Shown here one piece after another: positions 37,504 through 50,095 of a stretch of DNA of 64,000 bases. The stretch's first letter is position 1; the number at the start of each line of letters is the position of its first letter. A program made the translations under genes and the position numbers. Below the pieces are notes generated by a model, which was given only the letters and a program-made list of their open reading frames with translations, had not been told where the DNA came from and did not search any database. The stretch is from Anastatus disparis (Eukaryota; Arthropoda; Insecta; Hymenoptera; Eupelmidae): NCBI GenBank assembly GCA_017163975.1, contig JAFFSR010000239.1, positions 1,984,001 to 2,048,000 of the forward strand, in the 5' to 3' direction.

Positions 37504-37758
37504 ATGTACATACGTCTATTTTTATTCTCCATTGTATTTTCATTCAGCAGTGCTTGTTCCGATAGAACCGGCAATTCCATAGCGGATGATAAAACGAAAT
37601 ACAGTTGCAGTCGTAATTTAAAACTTGATTCTTACGTTAGTTATAACAATAAAAATTCATCGTGCGAAGAAGTTGAAACGAGAAGTGTACCCAAAATTGT
37701 ACAATGGAGCGTCGACGGTGCTCGTTGTCCATTTGAAATTCACGATGAAGGTAAATAA
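37504..37758 (+). CDS. First exon of an unassigned small secreted protein
   Basis: The ORF starts with a clear signal peptide (MYIRLFLFSIVFSFSSA, cleavage before Cys18) and encodes a short mature segment with four cysteines and no family I recognise. The conserved-looking stretch is SVPKIVQWSVDGARCPFEI. Unspliced it would end at 37758 after 84 residues. However, GAAG/GTAAAT at 37750-37751 is a good splice donor (phase 1), so this is probably only the first exon. Frame-compatible downstream acceptors include 38592 (adds six codons, ending NE-stop) and 39772. The latter gives SLACYSKCPSLKQRICLD-stop, adds three cysteines, and would place RHBDL4 inside the intron on the opposite strand. Function is unknown; neuropeptide-like or venom/salivary-type secreted products are possibilities only. 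Confidence 0.5.
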   Translation: MYIRLFLFSIVFSFSSACSDRTGNSIADDKTKYSCSRNLKLDSYVSYNNKNSSCEEVETRSVPKIVQWSVDGARCPFEIHDEGK

Positions 37759-38735
37759 TTAAGTCATTAATTTATTTGTAAAAATAAAATTCAAAATTAA
37801 GAAAATAATTACATTGTAAGATTTTAAGAAAATTGATATTAAAATTAAGTCAAAAGATAAAAGTTAAAAATAAAAAATTTTTAATTAAATTTTTGCATTT
37901 GTTAAAAAAATTAAATTTAGAATTTAACAAAATAAACTATTATTTTAAAAAACATAAAAACGTTCTAACGTAAATATAGAAAAAGCAATAAAAATTTTAA
38001 AATTTATAATGCATTTTAATGCTAAAATTTTCTATTTTATGCATTTGCTCTAAATAATTTACATTTGGCAAAATAGAAAACTAACTTTGGAAATGATTCA
38101 GAAACTAGTTTTCTCAAGATTTCAAATCAATTACTAAAATAAAATATAAAAAATTATGCTAATTTTAAAGTTTTATTTTGTATTTAACCCATTCACTGAA
38201 TTAGCCAAACTACTTTTAGCAATAATTGATTACAATTAATTTAAAGTTGATAAAATATTTTTATTATTAAAAACAAAAAAATTATAAATTAAACAATTTT
38301 TTTTGTATTTTTTTGCTTTACAATTACATAAGAACTTACAATTTATTATAGATTTAAAATTAAAATGCTTATAAAAAAAGTTACAGTGAATGGGTTAAAG
38401 TTATAGTTGGATTAAAAATTGAATGGAAAAAATTCAAGGAAATATTCGTGAACAAGTCACCTGTTTATGTGTACCACAATATAGTTTTATTTATAATTTA
38501 TTTACATACAAAAATATCTTTGTGCTTTTTACGTATTTGTACTTAACTACATAATACATATTATTTTTCATGTATTTATTTTTTCATCACAGTAAAAACA
38601 CCAAACGAGTAAGTAACTCAAGCGTATTTTATATTACATAGTCATCTTATAAACTTTTTTAACAATCCTTTATTAAACATTAAAATATTTAATTAGACAT
38701 ATATAAAATAGAACTCTTAGATTTATTTTATAGAT
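37759..38735. other. AT-rich stretch downstream of the secreted ORF
   Basis: About 1 kb, very AT-rich. It probably combines an intron or 3' region of the preceding ORF with the 3' UTR of the rhomboid gene on the other strand. Apart from the small candidate exon near 38593-38610 I see no feature. Confidence 0.5.
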
Positions 38736-39479
38736 CTAAAAAATTCTAAAAGTGCGTCTTCTGTAGAATTGCTCTTCATGAATGATTGGTCGTCCAGTGA
38801 ACATTGATATTTTACCATCTATTATTTCTCCGATAAATGTATAACAATACAAACAACCAACTAAAATGCCACCTAAATGTCCAATAAACGATGCATTTGG
38901 TACCAAAAGATGAATAAGTAAAAGTTCTGCCCAAACAGCAAATTTACTTGGCACTCGAAAATCTCCAACATTATGTAATCTATCATGTTCTTCACAGACT
39001 ACAATAACTTTTAAAGCAAAAAGAACAGCTGAAAAACCAATGGCACAAGAAGTATAATAGGCATAATCTTCTGTGACTTGAGTCATAGCATATCCTAATG
39101 CAACATACATTCCACTGCAACCCATAGCTAAAATACCAATAAGTATTGCAAAATTTGTTGTTCCGTACATAGGTTCAAGATATGAACCTTTTAAAAGAAA
39201 TGACACCATGTTATAATACAGATGCATATCTGATCCATGTTCAAAATTTGAAATAATAAATGATCGCCAATCTTTATGTTTGATAACTTTTAACGATGAT
39301 ATACACATATCTTCTGCATTCCATGGTACTTTTATTAATCCTGCGTACAAAAGACTTTGTACAGCTATACCAATAAGTGTTGCTGGTGGAATTTTGTCAA
39401 TTCCAAAATTAATAGCCTGTGAGGCTAACAAAACTAATCCATACTGCAGCCCTGGCTGTCTTCTTTGAGTACCTCTCAT
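38736..39479 (-). CDS. RHBDD1: Rhomboid-related intramembrane protease RHBDL4 (RHBDD1)
   Basis: RHBDL4 is an ER intramembrane serine protease that cleaves unstable or ubiquitin-tagged membrane proteins in ERAD. It is one uninterrupted exon of 247 codons. The catalytic pair is visible: Ser150 in CAIGFSAVLFALK and His201 in SFIGHLGGILVG, spaced as in human RHBDL4. The L1-loop/HxxxN-type block is present as HGSDMHLYYNMVSFLLKGS (residues 81-99), and the N-terminus RRQPGLQYGLVLLASQ matches the family. Human RHBDL4 is longer (315), with a C-terminal ubiquitin-interacting motif and VCP-binding segment. Here the protein ends soon after the last membrane segment, so those appear to be missing, or lie on exons not found. 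Confidence 0.92.
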   Translation of the reverse strand: MRGTQRRQPGLQYGLVLLASQAINFGIDKIPPATLIGIAVQSLLYAGLIKVPWNAEDMCISSLKVIKHKDWRSFIISNFEHGSDMHLYYNMVSFLLKGSYLEPMYGTTNFAILIGILAMGCSGMYVALGYAMTQVTEDYAYYTSCAIGFSAVLFALKVIVVCEEHDRLHNVGDFRVPSKFAVWAELLLIHLLVPNASFIGHLGGILVGCLYCYTFIGEIIDGKISMFTGRPIIHEEQFYRRRTFRIF

Positions 39480-41575
39480 TTTGACTTTTATTCGTTACTT
39501 CAAATTTTTAAGTCAAATACAATAATTGTAAAATTGTTCTTATCACTTTTTCTTTCATAGATTACACAAACTTTCACCGTTCAAGGAAAAATTCTAGAAA
39601 CCTAATTTATAAACAAACGCAATTTTAATGCATCAATTAAAATGTCCATTAATAATAAATTAGAAGGTTTCGACTTGTAATTCTGACAACGACTGATGAA
39701 AATTTTTCCGATTTGGTGAAGTTTATTCAAATGATTCTGCAAGCTGTTTAAGACTGACGTGTCTTTTACAGATTCACTTGCGTGTTATTCGAAATGCCCC
39801 TCGTTGAAGCAGCGTATTTGTTTGGACTAAGTTAAGGTTAGGGTGGCTCTCAAAATCACATATTCACTACGTCATAAAGCACGCGATCAGATTTAATTAA
39901 GCTGCTTGTCCAATAGTTTTATTAATATGCAAGGAGTAAAAAGAACGATAAAATTTGATTACAGAAGTTTTGTCACACTCGAAAGTAATTTTCACGCTAA
40001 AAAGGAATGAACAATACTGTCAACATCATAAAGTTATTTTATTCACTTAAAAAGTTCTAAAATTATAAAAGTCCATCGTAAACACGACCTTATTATCAGC
40101 TGCCATCAGTATAGCTTCCATGTGCGCTTGCGCAATTAGTGACGTTCGAGGGGGCTTGTTCAGTGATTCTCGTGAGATTGCCTTGTGAGAGAAAAACAAA
40201 GAGTTCGATAATATAATTTTTTGTTTATATTTACTTTTTAGTCCATTTAATTTGCAAAATGTGATACAGTGTTTACATATGCTACGATTATGTGCCAATA
40301 TACGATTTTAGTGCGTTAGAATAATATTCTATAAGTTATAACCGGTTTTATGTGCTCCGAAATATTTTATTCAATGTTTAAAAAATATCAATGAAAATTA
40401 ATAATTCTGAGTTTTTAAATTAGCTTAAATATAAATTAAACTACTTAACCAAGTAACATTTTCAATTTATTTGAAATATAACACATAATTTTAATTAAAC
40501 ATGACTTAACCTAATTATTTACATTGTTTAAAAATATAATTTGTGTCAAAATTCGTAATTACAAAAAAGCTTTTTTATACTATAACTTACAAATTTGTTT
40601 TTATGTAAAAAATTTTGAAATACCGTTTCTTAAATAAATATAAGGACATCATTAAGCAATCAAAGGATTCATTGGATTAGCAGTAAAGCTAATTTCACAA
40701 TAATAGTGTTTACATAGGATTTTAAATATATTAATTTTAAGGATTCTGATATTCAAATATTAAAACTCAATTTTTTTTAATGATATAAATTTTATTTTAC
40801 TAGTAATTATTAAAGTTTACTAATGATTAAATCAATGTTCAATCGCATAATTATTAACTTTAACTAAAGTAAATATTTTATTTTAAATATTTTGAAATAA
40901 ACACTAAAATCAAAAGAAAAATAACCCAACCTTCTTGAACATTAAAATCCATTATTTAACGCTAAAAGTTAAGATTGAACGATTCCAACATTGACATATT
41001 AACATTTCTTACGATTGAACAATTCCAACATTGACATTTAACAACTTAATTAACGTTTAATCTTAAAATTAATAAGAACTACCATAATAAGGGTATTGTG
41101 AAACCAGCTTAAATATATTTCGCGTGGGCGACAACACACACTGATTATAACCCGTCTATAAGAAGTCCAGCCGAATATACGTACGCTTATTTTCTTTTTT
41201 CACATATATGTATGGGTGAACGTGTAATATATGTAACATGAACGAGCCCATATAGTTTCGAAGAATCTTTACTCTACATATATACATTTTCATCATCAGT
41301 TAACTTGGCGCTGCACATCTAAAGAGATTGTCAAGGCATCAGCAGCAGCAGTAGCAGCAATATAGTGTGTAGCAAGCAACAGCATACACAGTTGGAGCCG
41401 CGTGTTCATTGAGATTGCGCGCTTCGATATATTAACGCATTAGTGTAGAAAAAGTTTCAATTAAGTTCGTTTTTTTATTTTTTTTTTGCTCTTATTCTTT
41501 GGTTGATTTTTATATATTTTATTTTTTATCAAATCTGGCGTTTTTTAAAAGTATAAGAATATCAAGTGCTGCGAG
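39480..41575. other. Divergent spacer between RHBDL4 and PLOD
   Basis: About 2.1 kb. The first 400 bp and the stretch at 40080-40190 (with GCGCTTGCGC, resembling an NRF-1 site) have mixed composition and may be promoter sequence. A 28-bp unit (AACATTGACAT core) is duplicated at about 40971-40998 and 41011-41039. The last 450 bp, with a CAGCAGCAG-type run near 41340-41360, is likely the PLOD promoter and 5' UTR. An 83-codon minus-strand ORF at 40047-40298 was not called (see rejected). Confidence 0.45.
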
Positions 41576-44500
41576 ATGAAACTCTGGATCAGCTGCTGTA
41601 TTCTTTTATTGGGATATATCGTTGCTTCGGCTAGCGATGTTGATGGTAATTTTAAATATAGATTGTTAATAATTATTGCCTTGTGTAGTCGTGAAAGGTT
41701 GACTTTTTTACATGATTTTATAAAAAAACGCATACACATAAATAATATTATTTTACATACATAATTAATAAAATGCAAAGCTCTAGTCTCATAAATTTTT
41801 TTTTGTTTGTTCAAACTTAAATCGATTAAATCAATCAATTGCTGTTTGAAATCCTGTTTAAGTAATTTACTTTTTTTCAAATATTTCACAGCTTTGAAAC
41901 ACTAACAATTTTTATTAGTAAATAAATCCAATTCGATTAAAAAAAATTGAAAGAAATTATACATAAATTTTTTTTTTATTTTATAAATATAATAGCTTTT
42001 TATCAGATCGACTAATCTTCTAAAAATAATAAATTTTGGAGCAGAAATTGCACCAAAACTATAAAATTCAAATGCAATATTAACTCTGCTTGTTTGGTTT
42101 TCATTTATTCAAAACCAGCATGTTATATTTATATTTGTATCACATAATGCACTGGATCAATGATCTTTTATTCTTAGTACACAGGATGTTCCAATAAATT
42201 GACATAATTAACAGACATGAAAATCGAAGCACTTGGAGAATATACAATATTAATAGTCTTGACTTATAGATATAAATATTCTTGAATTAAAATATTTATA
42301 TACAATCTATATAACAACAATCTATATAATATCAACCTAATTAAACTAAAAGCTTTAAAAGTACTGTAATGGCATTATTAATAATTAAAGAAATTACATA
42401 AAATTGTAAAAAAAAATTTTAATTAACTTAATACCATAATTTTATCCCATAAAATACCCAACATCATATTTCGGGTATATATGCCTACGTGACAAAATCT
42501 ATAAGACGATACGAAAGCCGGTGCGGATATAAAAAAACGAACTATATACATCATAAAGCTCGTATATAAAGAGGAAAAAAACTTGCCGGTTTACCCTCTA
42601 TTCCTTCCTCTTTTATGTGTATAGCTTGAAATCTTGGGACAGTTTAATATTACGTATCGTTTTCTTATTGTGTAGTATAACAAAATTTCTTTAAAAAAAG
42701 TTCTAGAATAATTAATTTAAAGCTAAAAAAAACTTTAATTTCATTTGATTAATTGATTGACTTTTTAACTACTTTTTTTTAAGTAATAAATATTTTAAGT
42801 TTAAATTTTTACATTTAATAATGCAATAATAATGTAAAATTTAATATGAATTTTTCATAGTATAGAAACATATTAATAAATAAAGATTATTTTTTAATTT
42901 TAAAAGCATACAAATAAAAAATCTCTATTCTCCGCGTTTATCTATTAAAAACCTCATCAAATCTTATAAATCCAATGTCTAATTTATTTCTTTCCTGAAA
43001 AAAAAACGAAGAAGAAAAAAAGCTCTTATTTCTACATAATTCTTTGAAAATAATCTCAAACCAAATCAGCTTGCCACGTTGCGTTGTTGCAGGGGCGCGG
43101 AAGCGTAAAACTTTAGTTGTAAGCGTTAAAAGAGAGAAAGAGAGAACCGAAGCGCGTTCAACAAGCGTATTGCGGCTGGCTTTGCTGATGTGAGATTGTG
43201 TACCCAGAATACTGCGCCGATTTTCGTAAGTCGGTACTACTTTACGTGATAGATACGCTTGTACCCAGCGTCGAGCTATACGTTGGTTTTGTCATTTTAC
43301 TGTTTATGTATACATGTATTTCCAGACGATGACGAATATACAGGCCGAGAGATTGTAAATTTCTAGATTTTATTTTAGAGACTTTTAATTCATTATTTAA
43401 TTCAACGAATATTATACGTTAAGATTTTTAAATTGAAAATGAGAAAATGATGAAAAAGAAAATGTAAGATGATTGTATAGAATCAAAGTTGGATAAGGGA
43501 TTGTATAATTTATAATTAATTATTATATCATTGTAATTTGCTTTATTTGTACAAAATATTCCGTTCGTAGATGGTCATAACCGATTAAATTCGATTATAG
43601 TAAAAAAAAATGAAGGTTCATTAATGCAAGTAAAAGTTATTGGGAAAGGAATTTTAATCAAACAAAAAATTTTTTCAAGTATACTCAAATTTAATTATCT
43701 TTTTTTAAAATTTATATGGAATCTACAGTTTGGTTAAATAGTGCGATCGGCAGAGGCATAAACCGCATTTCAAAATCTAAGTTTGGATTTGAGTAACAAA
43801 TTTAATTTTAGAAATAATGATTTTACATAAAGTTACTATTTTTTAAAATAAAAATCAAATAGTTTGCTTTCTATTAAAAAATGTAGTATTATATTTATCA
43901 ATAAAAAATAACTACACACTTTTCACAGAAACTAAAATAAACAACTTTCTAATATAACTATTATTTTAAATATTTATATTTTTTTTCTTGAAAATGAAAA
44001 CGTTTATATTTTAATTAGCATATCGAATTTTAATCTATGAAGAAAAATAAACATCTCGATCATTCCCTAAAATTTTTCCATGGATAACAATCAACATCCA
44101 AGCAATGAACTTATTCTTTTAAAACTTACAATCTTCGCGCTTGGTAATAAAACTTTAACCGTAATTTAAAAACCTCTTTAATTACACTCAACTTACAGTG
44201 TTTTACAAAACGTAACTTTTCCTTAATTCTCGTATACAATTATTATGCAAAGTCCCGTTTTTATGCGATTCGTGTTAAAATAAAAGCTTTACACGTGTCG
44301 CTAATTACATAAACAATAATATTTTTTTTGTCTCGCTTTATGAATAAAAATAATTTAATGACCTATGGCTCATTAACACTCGACATAATGTTTCAAAAAA
44401 TATATGATGTTATAAAGATATATCATTATTATATTTTTTAAGATATCTTCATCTTATTTCTGCTCTGTATATTTGGTAATGAGATTCTTTTATTGTTTTA

Positions 44501-47500
44501 GTATGTTTTGTACAAAAGCATGAATTATTATTTTTTGTATGAAGTTGTATTGTTTTATTTTTACACTTATCGTTATAGAGAATTTTAATTGTAAAATTTG
44601 ATGTATAAAAAAAATTTTATTCTGAAGACTTTTATATAAAGCAATGAAAAATTTAATTAATAAAATGAATAAACTTCAAATTCTTATTTTTTAAAACTTA
44701 ATATTTTATTTTATAACTTATTCCAAAATGTAAAATCGAATATCCAAACAATTACATTCAACATCCATCGTCTTAAATTTTTTTCCAAATACCTTCTATA
44801 AAAATGTCTTAATCACTGTTTCTTTAAATCTCTTCACAATCTCTATGATATTTTACATCCAATGCATCCTTTAATGATTATTATTTATTTCATTTGTTTG
44901 TTTGTTTATATCTTTACAGATACAATAGTGTTAACGGTAGCAACAAACGAGACCGAGGGCTTCAAGCGTTACTTACGCTCTGTTGAGGTCAATGGCTTTC
45001 GTAATAGATTGCGTGTCCTAGGATTAGGTCAAGCTTGGCGTGGTGGTGAGGTCAAGCTTTATACTGGTGGTGGACAAAAAGTTAGATTATTGAAGGATGC
45101 TCTTGAGGAATACAAAGATGATCCTGATAAGATAATCTTGTTTACCGATAGGTGAGATTTTATTTATTTCTTTATTATTATTATTAGCTTTTCATTTTCA
45201 TAATTAAAGTAAAGATTAAAATTTTAATGCAATTATTTATGAATAAACAATACTGATTAAAACAATGTCTTACAGAAATTAATTTAATACAGAAAAATAT
45301 ATACAATTTTTGCAATTAACTTTGTGCAATCTTGTAATTTTAATGATTTTGACATTTCAATTAAAATTTGTATTAACATTAAAGAATAAATATTTCGTTA
45401 ATAGTGTTTTTTTATATTCGTATCATTTAATATTTCAAAATAATGAAATTTTTAACATTTTAACAAATATTAACATCAAAATGTATTAACCCGTAACTGC
45501 TTTTGAATTGAACTTTGAAATAATATATAGAAAAAATTCTCTTATTCTTACAGTTATGACGTCATATTTCTTTCACCTTTGGACAAGATAATACAAAAAT
45601 TCAAAAAATGGGATGATGCAAGGGTTGTATTCTCAGCTGAAGAATATTGCTGGCCTGACAAATCATTATCCAGTGAATATCCACAGATAAAACGTGGTAA
45701 ACGTTTTCTCAATTCTGGACTATTCATTGGTTATGCGCCTGACGTTTATGCAATAGTAAACAGTGCTGAGATTGAGGATGCCGATGATGATCAACTTTTT
45801 TATACGAAAGTTTATTTAAATAAGGAAATGAGAGAGAAACATAAGATTAAATTGGATCATAAGTCGGAAATTTTTCAGAATTTAAATGGTGCTATACGTA
45901 AGTTTTATTTGTTTCTATAAAAATTTTCATTTTCCACTTTTTTCTATTTTACGTAAACTACTCGATATAGATTTGCTCTAAAATTTGTATACAAGTTATT
46001 CGCTTCTGTCTTTATAAAACAAGCTTTTGAAAAATAATTTTCTTAGCGTAGCTTTTCGATCACTTCTACTGATTTCTGATTTAACGCTCTCACTAATTAT
46101 TTTCTTTCTTCCTCACTCCCTCTCTTTCCTTCTATCCCACCCTGATACTAATTTTTACACTATTTTCATTTATCACTCTTACTTTACTCTCACTCTTTCT
46201 TTTCCTTCCTAATTTTTCTTAAATAGTTTTTACATTGAAATCACATTTAAAAAAATAAAATCAAATTACTTTAACTCAATGAGCTCTATGAGAAAGCATT
46301 GCGCCAAAGTACTTAGCAGCGTTTTTTTTTTTAATTTTATACAATAAATTTAAAAAAAAGAAATAATGAATCAACATATTTTAATTACAGATGACATCGA
46401 GTTACGTTTCAAGGGTAACGAGGCCTACGTTCAAAACACTGCTTACAATACCGTACCCTTAATTGTTCATGGCAATGGTTTCAGTAAGCTGCTCTTAAAT
46501 TCATTAGGTAATTATGTTGCAAAAGCTTGGAGCCCAGAAGAGGGTTGTCTTAATTGTTGGGACAAAACTATTGAGCTTGATATTAAAAAACCCGAGATAT
46601 ATCCAAAACTTCTTGTCGCTGTATTTATTGAGAAACCAACACCCTTCTTAGAAGAATTTTTAAACAAAATAGTAGAACAAAAATATCCGAAAGAAAAATT
46701 ACATCTTTTTATACACAATAATGTAAAATATCATGAGAAGATAGTCGAAGAATTTATTGAAAAATATGGAGATCAATATAGAAGCTTAAAGCAAATCAAA
46801 CCGGATGATGAGATAGGCGAAGCTGCTGCAAGAAATTTAGCTATGTAATTATTGATTTTTATTTTTAAAATAATATATTTTTCAATGCAAAGACACATTA
46901 GTCAAAGATAATCGGAAATCTGATGAAAGTTATTTTTCAGAAATTTAAAAATGAAAAATAATTTTTTAAATTTTATTCATGGATCATTAAAATAAAATTT
47001 AGATAAATTAATAAAAACGGAAAAATAAATTTATAAATATTCTATTTATTATATTATAGGGATCATTGTCTTTCTGTAAAATGTGATGGTTACTTTTCAA
47101 TCGATTCTGAGTCACACTTGGATAACACGAATACTTTGGAATTATTGGTAGAGCAACAGCGTGGTATAGTTGCACCATTACTAGTAAGACCTTTCAAAGC
47201 CTGGAGTAACTTTTGGGGTGCCATCACCGACGATGGCTTTTATGCACGTAGTACCGACTACATGGACATTATCCATAATGAACGAAGGTAAGAAATGAAA
47301 AAAATTTTTTAATGAAGGTTCTTGGTTTGGTAAGGTAAAATTAATACTGAAAAATGTATTTATTAATTAAATTTATTCGTACTTGCTTTGAATTCAAAAA
47401 CGAGTAGAAAAGTCTAAAAATACAAGCTGTATGGTATTGTCCGTTCGATACCCAAAGATAATCTAAATAATTTTATTGTAAAGATATATTTAATGCAGAT

Positions 47501-50044
47501 ATCATTCGCAATATGAGTTTCATGTACTGAGAAAATATTGTTAAAACAGTAAAATACGCACTTATACCTTACAATCACAGGAATCATCTTTTCTTTTTTA
47601 ATTATATAAAATTGTGTATATAAAATTTGTCTAAAATTCCAACGAAAATTTCCTGAGATTAATTTATATGATATCAACTCTATTTTATTTTCAAAAAAAA
47701 TATCACATCTTAATAAAACAGGAAACTTCGTAATGGATTCTCTAACGTTTTTGAAGTAAAAATTTCATTCTATAAACAATATTGAAATATTACTAAATTT
47801 CTTTTACTATAAAAATTTAATTAAGATTTTCAATTAAATAAAAAATATTTTCAACATTATTTGTAGAATGAAATTCCACCACAAGTAATGACACTGAGCA
47901 TGTAAATAACTTAATGTACAAACATTTCACGATTCACTTTTTATCTTTGTTGAAAATCAGATTTTTTCTCAGTACAAATTATAAATCTATTCGCAATTTA
48001 ATCAAAAGCAATGGAGAAATCAGTCTTGAAGGATCTCCGATCGATGCTATACATATTATCGGCCGTACATTCATAGACACCAGCATCCATTTGAGTTGCT
48101 GGATCGATTTCGAGTTTTGATTTGACTTTGTCCTTGTCCATCTGCCACTCGTGCACCTAAGATATTTTTTCAATTTTTCATTAAGTATTCATTTTTACGT
48201 TAAAATAATTAATAAAATATCTGTTAATTTTTATTATATTATAAAATATAATATTAATTACAATTATAGTATATAGAAAAAAGTTCCATAGAAGAAATTA
48301 TTATATCACATTGTAAACGTAGGACATACGTGATTTTGTACAAAAATTACTATTCTATTGTAAAAATTAGTGGAAAATTTACTTGGTATATTATAATGTT
48401 TACTATAAACGTAACAATTTCCATTATATAAATAGTAAATTAATATTTTATAATATGTCTCATGTTTTCAAAAGTAATTTTTCCTATGGAACTTTTCATC
48501 ACGTACCCAAACGTAACTATTATAACAAATAATTTAGATTTATCGTATATTTTAATTATAATTGCTTATATATACAATTGAGGCTCTGAATCGAGAAGTA
48601 GGCCTTTGTCGCAGTCAAGAGCTCAGCCGGTTTTTTTTTCGGCCCAGAGCCTCAATTATAAATCATTAAAAACTGAAAAATAAGTCGTACAACTACAATA
48701 ATCTTTTAATAAAATTGTAATTTAAACCTATACAAATTAATAATGTACTTACGTGTAAATAAAGATGCGTATATATTTCACTACCGTCCTTATACCAGGT
48801 AATATGCGGTCTAGGAGTTCCGCGTGCAACGCAAAGAAAGGCTATCTTATGACCGAGCACATAATCAAGATCAAAATGCGAAGCAAGTAAAATTTTGGCA
48901 CCCTTAAAAAAAAGAAAGAAACAAAATTAATTTACATAAAAGAAGAAAAAATATAAAAAATTCTAAATATGTTTAGGTACATGTTGATTGTTGTAATACT
49001 GATCGCTTTCGGGATCTCGATATTTGCCGGTAATAGGTAAACCAATTTGTACTCTTGATTTACTTCTGCTTCTTGCTCTGCCTCTCCTTGCTAAAATCTC
49101 CTGACAGCTAAGCAATAATATACTCAATATCAATAACCATAAGGTGCTTCTTCGTCCCAACATCTTGTTATCCTACAATATAATATTTTAATTCCTCTTG
49201 ATTATCTTAATTCTTATTTATTTTTTTTTTAATTAAATTTTTATTTATAAACTTATTATTTTACATGCATTTAAATTAATTTGATTTCATTGAATAATTT
49301 TTTTATTAATATTAACATTTTTGAACTTCATTTAAATAATCACTTGGTGACCTAATATTACGAAATTATAGTATAGTAAAGCTCAAATGATTATCTTCAT
49401 TTAAACCTAATTATAATAATCGAATAAATCGAGTTATTTTCTTAATGGCATTATCTTATATTATTAAAATAACTATTCTATACTATTAATAAAAAAAAAA
49501 AAAACAAATTCCTTAATCTTTTGAAGTAAATCATTCATAAATATTGAAACACTTGAAAAGAACCAAACACTTTGAACCATATAACGTTAAAAAATGATGA
49601 ATAATAGATTTGTTTAGGAGTTTATTTACAATAATTGTTTGACGTGCATAATATTAAAATAAAAGTACATAATACCGGTTGGTCACCTCTTTACATACAT
49701 ATCAATCTCTATTCAAGTCAAACTACATAACTAAAAAAAAACTAAAAGCGGTATTATCGATAAAGCCCATGCTCACTCAGCTTTTAAGCTTTTACAAAGC
49801 TCGTTATCCACAGATTTGCTTATGGTTAAATATGCTTTAAAAAAAAAAGATAAATAAATAAATAAAAAACAGTCTACGTTCTCTCCTCTTTTCTCTTTCT
49901 ATTCTTTCGAGCCTATCGTCTACGACACGGAACTCCACTACTGTAACTGATGGCTAAACACCGTCGGCTAGTCGTTATACTCTTCCCCTAGTTGTCCTGT
50001 CCTATCCATTACGCCACTGACTAAACCAACCTAGTGTATAACAT

Positions 50045-50095
<51 letters not shown>

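Noticed and set aside
40047..40298. 83-codon minus-strand ORF in the RHBDL4/PLOD spacer
   Set aside because: No family features, no plausible splice partners, and the mixed composition is better explained by promoter sequence.
41545..41889. 114-codon ORF antisense to PLOD exon 1
   Set aside because: Shadow of the plus-strand exon and AT-rich intron; Lys/Leu-rich with no family character.
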